Below are positions 49,819 through 59,122 of a stretch of DNA of 64,000 bases, in pieces; the first letter of the stretch is position 1, and each line of letters opens with the position of its first letter. The position numbers and the translations under genes were made by a program. This stretch comes from Bradyrhizobium sp. SZCCT0153 (GTDB taxonomy: Bacteria; Pseudomonadota; Alphaproteobacteria; Rhizobiales; Xanthobacteraceae): the NCBI RefSeq assembly GCF_018129995.1, contig NZ_JAFCKS010000004.1:1-64000 (forward strand). Reading direction: 5' to 3'. The notes beneath the pieces are model-generated. The model ran no database searches, was not told the origin of the DNA, and saw nothing but the letters and a program-made list of their open reading frames with translations.

Positions 49819-52206
49819 ATGGGCAACGTGATCGGCATCGGCGCATCACCGAAGCGGAAAGAGGATCAGCGCTTCCTCACCGGCCGCGGCAATTACGTCT
49901 CCGACATCAAGCGACCCGGCATGACCGCGGGCGTTTTCGTCCGCTCGCCGCATGGCCACGCGGTGCTGCGCGGCATCGACAGGAGCGCGGCGCTGGCCGC
50001 GCCCGGGGTCATTGCCGTCCTGACTGGCGCGGATGCCGCGGCCGACAAGCTGGGCTCGCTGCCCTGTGGCTGGGGCATCTCGGATGCCAAGGGTGTGCCC
50101 ATGAAGGAGCCGCCGTTTCCGATGCTGGCGCAGGGCAAGGTGCGCTTCGTCGGCGACATGGTGGCCTTTGTCATCGCGGAGACACCGGAGCAGGCGAATG
50201 CGGCGGCCGAGCTGCTGAAGATCGACTATGAGGTGCTGCCCTCCGTGGTCGGCGTGCTCGAGGCTTTCAGGCCGGGCGCGCCACAATTGTTCGACGACGT
50301 GCCGAACAACATCTGCTGCGACTGGGAGCTCGGCGACAAGGCCGCGGTCGAGTCCGCGTTCCGAAAGGCGGCGCATGTCGCAAAGCTGAGCCTCGTCAAC
50401 AATCGCCTGATCGGCAACCCGATGGAGCCGCGCGCGGCGATCGCGGAATACGAGCCGGGCACCGACCGCTTCACGTTGTGGACCACCAGCCAGTTCCCGC
50501 ACGTCGTGCGCTTTCTGATGGGCGCGCTGGTGCTGAACATCCCGCAGCACAAGCTGCGCGTGGTCGCGCCCGATGTCGGCGGCGGCTTCGGCGTCAAGCA
50601 GTTCCACTACGGCGAGGAGGCCGTGATCACCTGGGCCGCCAAGCGCGTGATGCGGCCGATCAAATGGGTCGCGAGCCGTTCTGAGGGCTACGTCTCGGAT
50701 CGCCACGGCCGCGATCACGTCACCGAGGCCGAGCTTGCCCTCGACGAGACCGGGAAGTTCCTGGCCTTCCGCGTCAACACGCTCGCCAATATGGGCGGCT
50801 ATCTCTCGACCTTCGGGCCGAACATCCCGACCAATCTCTATGGCCCATTGCTCGGCGGCGTCTATACCACGCCGGCGATCTACTGCAACGTGAAGGTGGT
50901 GTTCACCAATACCGTTCCGGTCGACGCCTATCGCGGCGCCGGCCGGCCCGAGGCGACCTTCGTGCTGGAGCGCATCGTCGATGTCGCAGCGAGCGAGATG
51001 GGCATCGATCGTGTCGAGATCCGTCGCCGCAACATGATCCCGAAGGAAGCCTATCCGTATCAGACGCCGGTGCTGGTGCAGTACGATTCCGGCGATCCCA
51101 TGGGCTGTCTCGACGGTGCGCTGGTGGCGGCCGACGTCAAGAATTTCGGCGTGCGCAAGTCGGCCTCGGCCAGCAAGGGCAAATTCCGCGGGCTCGGCTA
51201 CTCGACCTATGTCGAGGCCTGCGGCCTTGCGCCGTCGCGTTTCGCCGGACGGCTGGGGGCGCGCGGCGGCCTCTATGAAAGCGCCACGGTGCGCGTGCAT
51301 CCGACCGGCCAGGTGACGGTCATGATCGGAACGCACAATCACGGCCAGGGCCACGAGACGACGTTCGCGCAGATCGTCTCGGAAAAGCTCGGTGTCGCCT
51401 TCGAGAATGTCGATATCGTGTTCGGCGACACCGACCGCGTGCAGTTCGGCATGGGCACCTACGGTTCGCGTTCGCTGGTGGTCGGGGGCGCGGCGCTGTC
51501 GAAGGCGACCGACAAAGTGGTCGCCAAGGGCAAGAAGATCGCGGCTCATCTGCTCGAAGCCGCCGAAGTCGACATCCAGTTCAAGTCCGGAAAATTCTCG
51601 GTCGCCGGCACTGACCGCGCCAAGACGTTCGAGGAAATCGCGGGCGCCGCTTACGTGCCGCATGACTATCCGCTCGAAGTGCTGGAGCCGGGGCTGGAGG
51701 AGCAGGCCTATTACGACCCCGTCAACTTCACCTATCCCGGCGGCTGCCACATCGCCGAGGTCGAGGTCGATCCGGAGACGGGCACGGTGACGCTCGTGAA
51801 TTACACCGCCGTGGATGACGTCGGCACGGTGATCAATCCGATGATCGTCGAGGGCCAGCTGCATGGCGGCATCGTGCAGGGCGTCGGCCAGGCGCTGTTC
51901 GAGAACGCAGTCTATGACGAGAGCTCAGGCCAACTGCTGTCGGGCTCGCTGATGGACTATTGCATGCCGCGCGCCGATCACATGCCGATGATGAAGGTCG
52001 CGACCCATTCGACGCTGTGCACGCACACCCCGATGGGCGTGAAAGGCTGCGGCGAGGTCGGCACGATCGGCTCGCCGGCCGCCGTCATCAACGCGGTGGT
52101 CGATGCGCTGTCGCATCTCGGCGTCACCCATGTCGACATGCCGGCGACGCCGAACCGGATCTGGCGGCTGCTGCAGAACGCGTCGCTACCGGTCGCGGCG
52201 GAATAG
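49819..52206 (+). CDS. Molybdopterin-binding large subunit, form II CODH-like (CoxL-like)
   Basis: A 795-residue XDH-family large subunit. The active-site loop is AYRGAGR (residues 370-376), the signature of form II. Form I CO dehydrogenases have AYXCSFR, whose Cys bears the Cu-S-Mo site; that Cys is missing here. Moco blocks are VGGGFGVKQFHYGEEA, THNHGQGHETTFAQI and MGVKGCGEVGTIGSPAA. Form II proteins often oxidise substrates other than CO. The adjacent polyamine-type importer and amidase suggest an imported organic substrate. ATG at 49819 starts two bases after the CoxS stop. Confidence 0.88.
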   Translation: MGNVIGIGASPKRKEDQRFLTGRGNYVSDIKRPGMTAGVFVRSPHGHAVLRGIDRSAALAAPGVIAVLTGADAAADKLGSLPCGWGISDAKGVPMKEPPFPMLAQGKVRFVGDMVAFVIAETPEQANAAAELLKIDYEVLPSVVGVLEAFRPGAPQLFDDVPNNICCDWELGDKAAVESAFRKAAHVAKLSLVNNRLIGNPMEPRAAIAEYEPGTDRFTLWTTSQFPHVVRFLMGALVLNIPQHKLRVVAPDVGGGFGVKQFHYGEEAVITWAAKRVMRPIKWVASRSEGYVSDRHGRDHVTEAELALDETGKFLAFRVNTLANMGGYLSTFGPNIPTNLYGPLLGGVYTTPAIYCNVKVVFTNTVPVDAYRGAGRPEATFVLERIVDVAASEMGIDRVEIRRRNMIPKEAYPYQTPVLVQYDSGDPMGCLDGALVAADVKNFGVRKSASASKGKFRGLGYSTYVEACGLAPSRFAGRLGARGGLYESATVRVHPTGQVTVMIGTHNHGQGHETTFAQIVSEKLGVAFENVDIVFGDTDRVQFGMGTYGSRSLVVGGAALSKATDKVVAKGKKIAAHLLEAAEVDIQFKSGKFSVAGTDRAKTFEEIAGAAYVPHDYPLEVLEPGLEEQAYYDPVNFTYPGGCHIAEVEVDPETGTVTLVNYTAVDDVGTVINPMIVEGQLHGGIVQGVGQALFENAVYDESSGQLLSGSLMDYCMPRADHMPMMKVATHSTLCTHTPMGVKGCGEVGTIGSPAAVINAVVDALSHLGVTHVDMPATPNRIWRLLQNASLPVAAE

Positions 52207-52217
52207 GGAGAGCAACA

Positions 52218-53015
52218 ATGAAACCGTTTGCCTATCACCAGCCGGACCAGATTCCCGACGCTGCTAAACTCCTGACCTCGATCGAGGACAGCAAGCTCGT
52301 CGCCGGCGGCATGACGCTGATCCCGACGCTGAAGCAGCGGCTGGCCAACCCGCCTGCCTTGATCGACCTGTCGAAGCTCGGACACCTGAAGGGTATCACC
52401 GACGACGGCGACAGCATCACCGTCGGTGCGATGACGCCGCATGCGCAGGTCGCCGCCTCGAAGCTGGTGCAGACGAAAATTCCCGGTCTCGCGGCGCTGG
52501 CCTCGATGATCGGCGATCCTGCCGTGCGCAGCCGCGGCACCATTGGCGGCTCGGTCGCCAACAATGATCCGGCCGCGGATTATCCGGCCGGCGTGCTCGG
52601 TCTCGGCGCCACCATCGTCACCAGCACGCGCGAGATCGCGGCCGACAGGTTCTTTCTCGGCCTGTTCGAGACCGCGCTCCAACCCGGCGAGATCATCACG
52701 GCGATCCGCTTTCCCTTGCCGCTCAAAGCGGGTTACGCAAAATTCAAGGCGCCGGCGTCGCGTTACGCGCTGGTCGGCGTGTTCGTCGCAAAATTCGCCG
52801 ATGGCGTCCGTGTCGCCGTGACCGGTGCGGGTCCCGGCGTATTCCGCGTGCCGCCGATGGAGATGGCGCTGTCGGAGAACTTTGATCCGTCTGCAATAGC
52901 GGCGATCAAGATCGATAATGACGGCCTCACCTCCGACATCCATGCCGAAGCCGACTACCGCGCGCATCTCGTCACGGTCATGGCCAAGCGCGCCGTCGAC
53001 GCGGCGCTCAGCTAA
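52218..53015 (+). CDS. FAD-binding medium subunit (CoxM-like)
   Basis: A 265-residue subunit. The N-terminal segment FAYHQPDQIPDAAKLL and the FAD motif KLVAGGMTLIPTLKQRLANP are followed by TIGGSVANNDPAADYPAGVL and a C-terminal domain. It receives electrons from CoxS and passes them to quinone or another acceptor. The CoxL stop precedes it by 11 bases with aggag in the gap. It completes the S-L-M set. Confidence 0.89.
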   Translation: MKPFAYHQPDQIPDAAKLLTSIEDSKLVAGGMTLIPTLKQRLANPPALIDLSKLGHLKGITDDGDSITVGAMTPHAQVAASKLVQTKIPGLAALASMIGDPAVRSRGTIGGSVANNDPAADYPAGVLGLGATIVTSTREIAADRFFLGLFETALQPGEIITAIRFPLPLKAGYAKFKAPASRYALVGVFVAKFADGVRVAVTGAGPGVFRVPPMEMALSENFDPSAIAAIKIDNDGLTSDIHAEADYRAHLVTVMAKRAVDAALS

Positions 53016-53028
53016 CTCTTTAGGGTTG

Positions 53029-54519
53029 ATGATGACTGATGGTTCCGGCCGCACGGCCTTTCCGCCGGCGCCGACTGGCCTTGGCGCGCTTTCTGCAGCC
53101 GAGATCATGGCCGGCTACCGGCGCAAGGCGTTTACCCCGCGCGATGTCGTCGACGACACCATCGCCGCGCTTCTGGCGACGAACGAGACCTGCAACGCGG
53201 TGGTGACGCCGATGTACGAGCAGGCGAGGGCGGAAGCCGATCGTCTCACCAGGGAGATGCGTGCGGGCGAAGCCAGGGGGCTGCTTGCCGGCGTGCCCGT
53301 CACGATCAAGGATCTCGTCTTTGTCGCGGGTGTGCCGGCCTATGGCGGCTCGCCGATGAACAAGAGCTTTGTCCCCGAGGCCGATGCGGCCGTGGTGTCG
53401 GCGCTGAAGGCGGCGGGTGCGATCATCACCTGCAAGACCACGACCTGCGAGTCCGGTTACAAGCTCACGGCCGACAGCCCCGTCACCGGGACGACGCGAA
53501 ACCCCTGGAATCCCGGCCGCACCAGCGGTGGATCGAGCGGCGGTGCGGCGGCGGGCGTCGCCGCCGGCTGCGGTCCGATCGCGATCGGCACCGACGGTGT
53601 CGGCTCGATCCGGGTGCCGTCGTCCTTCTGCGGCGTGTTCGGCCTCAAGCCGACCTTTGGCCTGGTGCCGCGCTCGCCCGGCTTCTCGCCACCGTCATGG
53701 GGCTCGCTCGCACATACCGGGCCGATCACGCGCACGGTCGCGGATGCCGCACTGACGCTGGAGATCATCGCTGCTTACGATCTGCGCGATCCGGCGAGCC
53801 TGCCGGCGGCGCCGCGGCGGTTTGATACCAACGTCGCGCCGTTGAATGGCATTCGCATCGGCGCCAGCGTCGATCTCGGCTACGCCGCCGTCAGCCCCGA
53901 CGTGCGCTCGGCGTTCGGCAAGGCGCTGGCTGTTCTCGATGCGTGCGGCGCGCAGGTCACCATGGATGGACCGGGCCTCGATCCCGGCATTCTGGAACAC
54001 ACGCTCAAGCCGATCGCCTTCACCGAACAGGCGGCTGCGGTCGCGACCAAGACCACGGCCGATCTCGCCGGCTCCGAAGCAGATTATCGCGATGTCGTCA
54101 GTGCCGGACGGCGCTACAGCGGCACGGACTATATCGAAGCCGGTTATCGCCGCGGCCAGGCGCGCAGCGGCTTTCTGAAGCTTTTCGAGCGCGTCGATGC
54201 GCTGGTGACGCCGACGGTTGCGGTGACCGCGTTCGAGGCCGGCCGGATTGGCGTCGACATGATCGACGGCAGCAAGGTCGATCCGCATCTCGGCTGGTCG
54301 CCGTTCACCTGGCCGATCAACCTCGCTGGCCTTCCGGCCGCGACGCTGCCCTGCGGTTTCGATCGCGACGGAATGCCGATCGGCCTTCAGATCGTCGCTC
54401 CCTGGCTCGACGAGCCCACGATTTTTCGCATCGCTGCTGCGTTCGAGGCGGCTTTGCCCTGGGCGAAGTTCTGGCCGCAGCTGGCGCTTCGCGAAAGTCC
54501 CGCGCGCGCGAAGGCATGA
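53029..54519 (+). CDS. Amidase signature family protein
   Basis: A 496-residue amidase. The Ser-cisSer-Lys triad shows as Lys in PVTIKDLVFVAG, cis-Ser in SGGSSGGAAAG, and the catalytic Ser in the adjacent GTDGVGSIRVP region. The FKPTFGLVP block (GLKPTFGLVP) supports the fold. It hydrolyses a carboxamide to acid and ammonia. Transcribed 13 bases after CoxM, it likely acts before or after the hydroxylase. The start is the ATG at 53029 or the tandem ATG at 53032. Substrate not inferable. Confidence 0.87.
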   Translation: MMTDGSGRTAFPPAPTGLGALSAAEIMAGYRRKAFTPRDVVDDTIAALLATNETCNAVVTPMYEQARAEADRLTREMRAGEARGLLAGVPVTIKDLVFVAGVPAYGGSPMNKSFVPEADAAVVSALKAAGAIITCKTTTCESGYKLTADSPVTGTTRNPWNPGRTSGGSSGGAAAGVAAGCGPIAIGTDGVGSIRVPSSFCGVFGLKPTFGLVPRSPGFSPPSWGSLAHTGPITRTVADAALTLEIIAAYDLRDPASLPAAPRRFDTNVAPLNGIRIGASVDLGYAAVSPDVRSAFGKALAVLDACGAQVTMDGPGLDPGILEHTLKPIAFTEQAAAVATKTTADLAGSEADYRDVVSAGRRYSGTDYIEAGYRRGQARSGFLKLFERVDALVTPTVAVTAFEAGRIGVDMIDGSKVDPHLGWSPFTWPINLAGLPAATLPCGFDRDGMPIGLQIVAPWLDEPTIFRIAAAFEAALPWAKFWPQLALRESPARAKA

Positions 54520-54522
54520 AGC

Positions 54523-55422
54523 TCAGGACAGCTCGATCGGCACCCCACGGCCGCTGAGTTCTTCGTCGAGGCGCAGATAGTGCGCGAGATAGTCGTGCAG
54601 CGCTGTCGCCGCCTTTGAGGTCGCGCCGCTGGATTTGTAGAGCAGCAGCTCGATCTTCGGCAGCGGCGGCAGGCCCTCGTTCGGGCCGATCTCGCGCATC
54701 GCCGGCACCAGCGCGCTGCGGCCGAGCACGGTGACGGCCATGCCGGCAAAAGCCGCAGCCTGCAGGCCGCCGACACTCTCGCTGACGCAGGCGATGCGCC
54801 AGCGCAAATTCGCGCGCTCCAGCGTATCGATGGCGTAGTCGCGATAGATGTTGCCGGGGGGCAGCAGCGCCAGCGGAATCGGGCGTTCCTGATGCGCGGC
54901 GGATTGCTCGCCGGTCATCCAGACCAGCTGCTCGCGCCGCACCACCTGGCCGCCGGTGAAATCGTTCATACGGGTAACGAGTGCGATGTCGACATCGCCG
55001 CGCTTGACGAGGCCGACCAGCGGCGTCGACAACGCGCAATTGAGCTCGACCTGGACGCGCGGAAAGGATTTTCGAAACACGCTGAGGATTTGTGGCAGCA
55101 TGAACGCCGCATAGAGGTCGGGCGTGCCGAGCACGACCTGGCCCTCGATCTCCTGCGACGCCAGTTGCGAGATCAACTCGTCATGCAACCGCAGGATGGA
55201 CTTGGCGTAGGTCAGGACCGTGGTGCCGTCTTCGGTCAGCGTCAGCCTGCGGCCGGCGTGCTCGAACAATTGCTTGCCGGTCAGCTCCTCCAGCCGCTGC
55301 AATTGCAGGGTGATCGCCGGCTGGGTGCGACCCAGCCGTCGCGCGGTCTCGGTGATGCTGCCGGTCTCGACCACCGAGATCAGTGACCGGAGCATACGGA
55401 TATCGAGACTGATGAGGTTCAT
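54523..55422 (-). CDS. LysR-family regulator
   Basis: A 299-residue regulator. The helix-turn-helix is MLRSLISVVETGSITETARR, then LGRTQPAITLQLQRLEELTG. The effector domain begins near VLGTPDLYAAFMLPQI. It is convergent with the amidase gene (three bases apart) and divergent from the Tat-FAH gene. It may control either. No clear T-N11-A box is claimed in the 215-bp upstream gap. Confidence 0.87.
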   Translation of the reverse strand: MNLISLDIRMLRSLISVVETGSITETARRLGRTQPAITLQLQRLEELTGKQLFEHAGRRLTLTEDGTTVLTYAKSILRLHDELISQLASQEIEGQVVLGTPDLYAAFMLPQILSVFRKSFPRVQVELNCALSTPLVGLVKRGDVDIALVTRMNDFTGGQVVRREQLVWMTGEQSAAHQERPIPLALLPPGNIYRDYAIDTLERANLRWRIACVSESVGGLQAAAFAGMAVTVLGRSALVPAMREIGPNEGLPPLPKIELLLYKSSGATSKAATALHDYLAHYLRLDEELSGRGVPIELS

Positions 55423-55637
55423 GCGGCGTCCATGTCGCCCAGATTTTATGCAAGTTCCATGCTAACGGGGCGGCAGTCCGGCCTGGGCTGCGAAACCGCA
55501 GGATGGCCTGCTCTCAACAATAAGGCGATGCCGCGTCGCGTCCCGTCCCGTCGTTGTTGCTGGCATACTGAATATCGATTATCAGCCGGAGCGGCGCGTA
55601 CGACGCTGCCCAATAAGGCTGAAAGGGAGCACAAAAC

Positions 55638-56435
55638 ATGAAAGAGACCTCATCCACGCGACGCGATCTGCTTGCCACCGCCGTGGCGGTGACAGCAGCT
55701 TCGATGGCCGAAATTGCTCCCGCCGCGGCGCAAGCCGGGCCGAAGCCGATCTTCCCGGTGCCGATGGTCACCATCCCGATCGTCGGCGAGACCCAGGTGT
55801 TCCAGGTCCGCCGCATCTATTGCATCGGTCGCAATTATGCGGCGCACGCGATCGAGCGCGGCTCGGATCCGAACCGCGAGCCGCCGTTCTTCTTCCAGAA
55901 ACCGACCGACGCGATCCAGAACGTCGCGGTCGGCGAGGTCGCCGACCATCCCTATCCGTCGCTGACCAAGAACTATCATCACGAGGTCGAGCTGGTCGCC
56001 GCGCTGAAATCCGGCGGCACCAACATCCCGGCCGAGAAGGCGCTCGAGCATGTCTACGGCTACGCGCTCGGCCTCGACATGACCCGGCGCGATCTCCAGA
56101 ACGGCATGGCCGCGGAGAAGAAGCCGTGGGAGATCGGCAAGAGCTTCGACCACGCCGCGGTGCTGGGTCCGATCCATCCCGTGAGCAAGACCGGTCATTT
56201 CGAGAAGGGCGCTATCTCTCTGGCAATCAACGGCAACGTCAAGCAGAGCTCGGATATCAGCAAGATGATCTGGAGCGTTGCCGAGCAGATCGCGAAGCTC
56301 TCGGAAGCGTTCGAGCTGAAGGCCGGCGACATCATCTATTCCGGCACGCCGGAGAATGTCGGCCCGGTGGTCAAGGGCGATGTGCTGCTGTGCAAGCTCG
56401 AGGGCCTCCCGGACATGTCGATCAAGATCGTGTAG
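55638..56435 (+). CDS. Fumarylacetoacetate hydrolase-family protein with a Tat signal peptide
   Basis: A 265-residue protein. The N-terminus STRRDLLATAVAVTAAS ...AAAQA is a twin-arginine-type signal. The catalytic fold follows: IYCIGRNYAAHAIERG, the metal ligands in NYHHEVELVAAL and GYALGLDMTRRDLQ, and KSFDHAAVLGPI. The FAH family (fumarylpyruvate hydrolase, 2-hydroxyhepta-2,4-diene-1,7-dioate isomerase) is normally cytoplasmic. Export to the periplasm is unusual and suggests a different role or an uncommon substrate. ATG at 55638 follows aagggag. Confidence 0.84.
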   Translation: MKETSSTRRDLLATAVAVTAASMAEIAPAAAQAGPKPIFPVPMVTIPIVGETQVFQVRRIYCIGRNYAAHAIERGSDPNREPPFFFQKPTDAIQNVAVGEVADHPYPSLTKNYHHEVELVAALKSGGTNIPAEKALEHVYGYALGLDMTRRDLQNGMAAEKKPWEIGKSFDHAAVLGPIHPVSKTGHFEKGAISLAINGNVKQSSDISKMIWSVAEQIAKLSEAFELKAGDIIYSGTPENVGPVVKGDVLLCKLEGLPDMSIKIV

Positions 56436-56587
56436 TGGTCGCGCCGACGGGCCTCCGCGGCTCAGTTGGCTGCGGAGCTCTTCGATTGACATCGGGTTCC
56501 CCGGCCGATTGCCTTTTGTTGGCCGGCAAGCGAACCTCGTGAGGCCATATTTGGGCATGAGTCATCTCCCGTGAGGGAGGCGCTCCG

Positions 56588-56989
56588 ATGAACAAAGCTT
56601 TGATCGCTGCCGTCGTGATGGTGGTTGGCGTGCCCGCGAGTGCTGGCGCGCAGGAGCGCGCCGGCGCTGCGGCTCTGGGTGCCGTATCAGGCGCCGTCGT
56701 GCTCGGTCCGATCGGTGCCGTCGCGGGCGCTGTGGTGGGTTATACCGCGGGGCCTGCAATTGCCCGGTCCTGGGGCGTGAGAGATTCACACTCGGCGAGA
56801 CATCGGCCGCCGCCGCGCCGCGATGCGTATCGCGCAGCCGGCGCTCCGCCGCGCGCACGCGAGGCGATGAATGCCAACGGCCAGATCAGAGCTGCTACCA
56901 ATCCGCCCGCTCAAGCCGCGCCTGCGGTGCAGCCTGTCGAAGCTGCGCCGGCGCAGACGTCGGCGCCGCCCATTCAGGGATTCGAATGA
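56588..56989 (+). CDS. Small exported glycine/alanine-rich protein of unknown function
   Basis: A 133-residue protein. A signal peptide (MNKALIAAVVMVVGVPASAG to AQ) is followed by a glycine-zipper-like hydrophobic stretch (GAVSGAVVLGPIGAVAGAVVGYTAGP) and a Pro/Arg/Ala-rich, probably disordered tail. No catalytic motif is seen. The glycine-zipper suggests membrane or cell-envelope association. The ATG at 56588 follows gtgagggagg. It is a stand-alone gene. Confidence 0.7.
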   Translation: MNKALIAAVVMVVGVPASAGAQERAGAAALGAVSGAVVLGPIGAVAGAVVGYTAGPAIARSWGVRDSHSARHRPPPRRDAYRAAGAPPRAREAMNANGQIRAATNPPAQAAPAVQPVEAAPAQTSAPPIQGFE

Positions 56990-56999
56990 AGCTTCGGCG

Positions 57000-57743
57000 T
57001 CAGGCCGCGGTGGTCTTCGGCCGCAGCCGGTCGACCGTCCTTGCGATCAAGGCGGCCACTTCGCCGACCTTCGGCCCAATCCGGAACTCCGGGCCGGCGA
57101 CGACGACTGATAGACGGCGATCTCCGATCGGCAGTGGAATCGCGGCGCCCGCGAGGTCGCGGCTGTAGTCGCCGAAGCTCTGGCAATAGCCGCGCGCGAT
57201 CGAGTTGCGCAGCTCGGCTTCCACCGCCTCGATGCTGATCGGCGTCGACGGGCCGTATTGCTTGAATTCGATCTTGCGATAGACGGAGTCGCGCTCCTCC
57301 TGCGAATATTGCAGCAGCAGCGCGCGGCCGCTCGCGGTGGCGTGGATCGGTACGCGGTGGCCGATGGTTGCGAAATAGCGGATCGCGGCCCCGGATTCGA
57401 CGACGTCGATGAACACCGCCATCACGCCGGCCGGTGCCACGATCGAGGCGGTCTCGCCGGTCTCGGCGGAAAGATCGGCGATCAGCGTATGCGTCCAGGG
57501 CGGAAGCGGCTCGACCTCCGAGATCATCCGCGCCATCGCGAGCCACCGCGGCGTCGGATAGAACCCTGCGCGCGGCCGCGGTTCGTAGAGATAGCCCTTC
57601 TCCGACAGCGTCGCGAGCAGATTGAAGGTCGACGAGCGCGGCCAGCCGAAATGATCCGCGATCTCGGCAAGCGTTGCCGGCTTCCTCGTTTGCGCGAAGA
57701 ATTCCATGATCTCCAGAACATTGGCGGCTTGGCGAACGATCAT
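57000..57743 (-). CDS. IclR-family regulator, likely of the CoA-ester/TRAP locus
   Basis: A 247-residue regulator. The winged helix is QAANVLEIMEFFAQTRKPAT, then LAEIADHFGWPRSSTFNLLATLSEKGYL; the effector domain has GHRVPIHATASGRALLLQ and YCQSFGDYSRDLAGAAIPL. It is the first regulator next to the CitE-MaoC-CaiB operon on the same strand and divergent partner to the TRAP genes. The repeats at 60342-60455 are plausible targets. The ATG at 57743 has a weak gatcc region ahead. Confidence 0.86.
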   Translation of the reverse strand: MIVRQAANVLEIMEFFAQTRKPATLAEIADHFGWPRSSTFNLLATLSEKGYLYEPRPRAGFYPTPRWLAMARMISEVEPLPPWTHTLIADLSAETGETASIVAPAGVMAVFIDVVESGAAIRYFATIGHRVPIHATASGRALLLQYSQEERDSVYRKIEFKQYGPSTPISIEAVEAELRNSIARGYCQSFGDYSRDLAGAAIPLPIGDRRLSVVVAGPEFRIGPKVGEVAALIARTVDRLRPKTTAA

Positions 57744-57776
57744 GATGGATCCCGTCTGGCGACGCTGCGTCCTGAT

Positions 57777-58628
57777 CTAGGGCTGGCCGAGGATCTTCTT
57801 CGCGGCGCGAAGATGCGGCTTGTCGATCATCTGGCCGTCGAGCCGCAGCGTGCCGGAATTCGGATTGCTCGCGAACGCCGCGATCACCTTCTCCGCCCAT
57901 GTGCGCTCGGCCTCCGTCGGCGCGAACGCCGCGTTGACCACGTCGACATGCTTGGGATGGATCAGCGCCTTCGCCGAAAAGCCGTCGCGCCGCGCCGCGC
58001 GCGTCTCCTGCTCGAGACCGGCGAGGTTATCGATGTCGGTATAGACGGTGTCGATCGGCGCGACTTCGGCCGCGGCCGCCGCCATCAGGCAGAGATCGCG
58101 CGCCAGACGATACGGGCTGTGGAACACGCCGCCCGAGGCCTTTTCGGTGGCGCCGAGCGAGGCCGAGAGATCTTCCGCGCCCCACATCAGGCCTGCGAGG
58201 CGAGGGGAGCATCCCTTGTAGCTGCCGAGGCCGAAGATCGCGCCGGCGGTTTCCGTCGCGACACAGACGATGCGCGTCGTCCCGACCGCGATGCCGGCTG
58301 CAGCTTCCAGCGCTTCGAGCCATGTCGCCACCTGCCGCACGTCGTCACCGCCCTGTGATTTCGGCAGCACGATTCCGTCGGGCTTGCCCGGCATGACGGC
58401 GGCGAGATCGGCGAGCGTCATGCCGGTGTCGAGGGCATTGACGCGGACATAGAGCTGATACGGCCCGCTGCGTCCTTTCAGCATCGCGAGCGTCAGCCCG
58501 CGCGCCTCTTCCTTCTTCTCGGCGACGACGGAATCCTCGAGATCGATGATCAGTGCGTCGGCCTTGCCTTCGCTCGCCTTCTCGAATTTGCGCGGGGAAT
58601 CCCCCGGCACGAATAGCATCGAACGCAT
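57777..58628 (-). CDS. CitE/HpcH-type CoA-ester lyase
   Basis: A 283-residue TIM-barrel lyase. Signature blocks are RSMLFVPGDSPRKFEKA, ADALIIDLEDSVV with the metal/acid residues, RVNALDT, GIVLPKSQGG and VATETAGAIFGL. Family members cleave citryl-, malyl- or citramalyl-CoA. In a cluster with MaoC and CaiB-type genes, (S)-citramalyl-CoA lyase (Ccl) is the best-matching role, releasing pyruvate and acetyl-CoA. ATG at 58628 overlaps the MaoC stop by one base. The longer frame upstream overlaps that gene. Confidence 0.85.
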   Translation of the reverse strand: MRSMLFVPGDSPRKFEKASEGKADALIIDLEDSVVAEKKEEARGLTLAMLKGRSGPYQLYVRVNALDTGMTLADLAAVMPGKPDGIVLPKSQGGDDVRQVATWLEALEAAAGIAVGTTRIVCVATETAGAIFGLGSYKGCSPRLAGLMWGAEDLSASLGATEKASGGVFHSPYRLARDLCLMAAAAAEVAPIDTVYTDIDNLAGLEQETRAARRDGFSAKALIHPKHVDVVNAAFAPTEAERTWAEKVIAAFASNPNSGTLRLDGQMIDKPHLRAAKKILGQP

Positions 58629-59080
58629 CAGACCGGCCTCTTGTGCATCATCGCCATGCGGCGGCATTTACCGACGATCTCGTCGTTCTGGTTCAGGGCG
58701 TGGTGCTCGAACTCGACAATGCCCGCCTTGGGGCGCGATTTGGATTCCCGCAACGAAAGCACCTTCGTCGTCGCCCGCAACGTGTCGCCATGGAAGACCG
58801 GCTTCGGAAAGGTGACGTCGGTCATGCCGAGATTGGCGACGGTGGTGCCCATGGTCGTATCATAGACCGTCATGCCGATCATGATGCCGAGGGTGTAAAG
58901 GCTGTTGAAAATGCGCTGGCCGAACTCGGTCTTTGCGGAAAAATGGGCGTCGATGTGCAGCGGCTGCGGGTTGAGTGTCAGCAGGCTGAACATGGTGTTG
59001 TCCATCTCCGTCACGGTCCGGGTCAAAGGGTGCCTGAACTCCTGGCCCACGGAAAAGTCCTCGAAATAAAGTCCGGCCAT
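58628..59080 (-). CDS. MaoC-like hydratase
   Basis: A 150-residue hot-dog protein. The motif LNPQPLHIDAHFSAKTEFG carries the conserved His and an Asp behind it, then RIFNSLYTLGIMIGM. The usual G-D before N-P is replaced by T-L, so the catalytic Asp-x4-Asn-x2-His pattern is incomplete; the mesaconyl/itaconyl-type members I recall look like this. Likely role is hydration of an enoyl-CoA such as itaconyl- or mesaconyl-CoA to citramalyl-CoA. The ATG at 59080 is eight bases past GGAGG; the ATG at 59086 is too close. Confidence 0.82.
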   Translation of the reverse strand: MAGLYFEDFSVGQEFRHPLTRTVTEMDNTMFSLLTLNPQPLHIDAHFSAKTEFGQRIFNSLYTLGIMIGMTVYDTTMGTTVANLGMTDVTFPKPVFHGDTLRATTKVLSLRESKSRPKAGIVEFEHHALNQNDEIVGKCRRMAMMHKRPV

Positions 59081-59122
59081 CGCCATCTCCTCCCTATGTC
59101 CTGCGATTTGGCTGCGCGGCCG

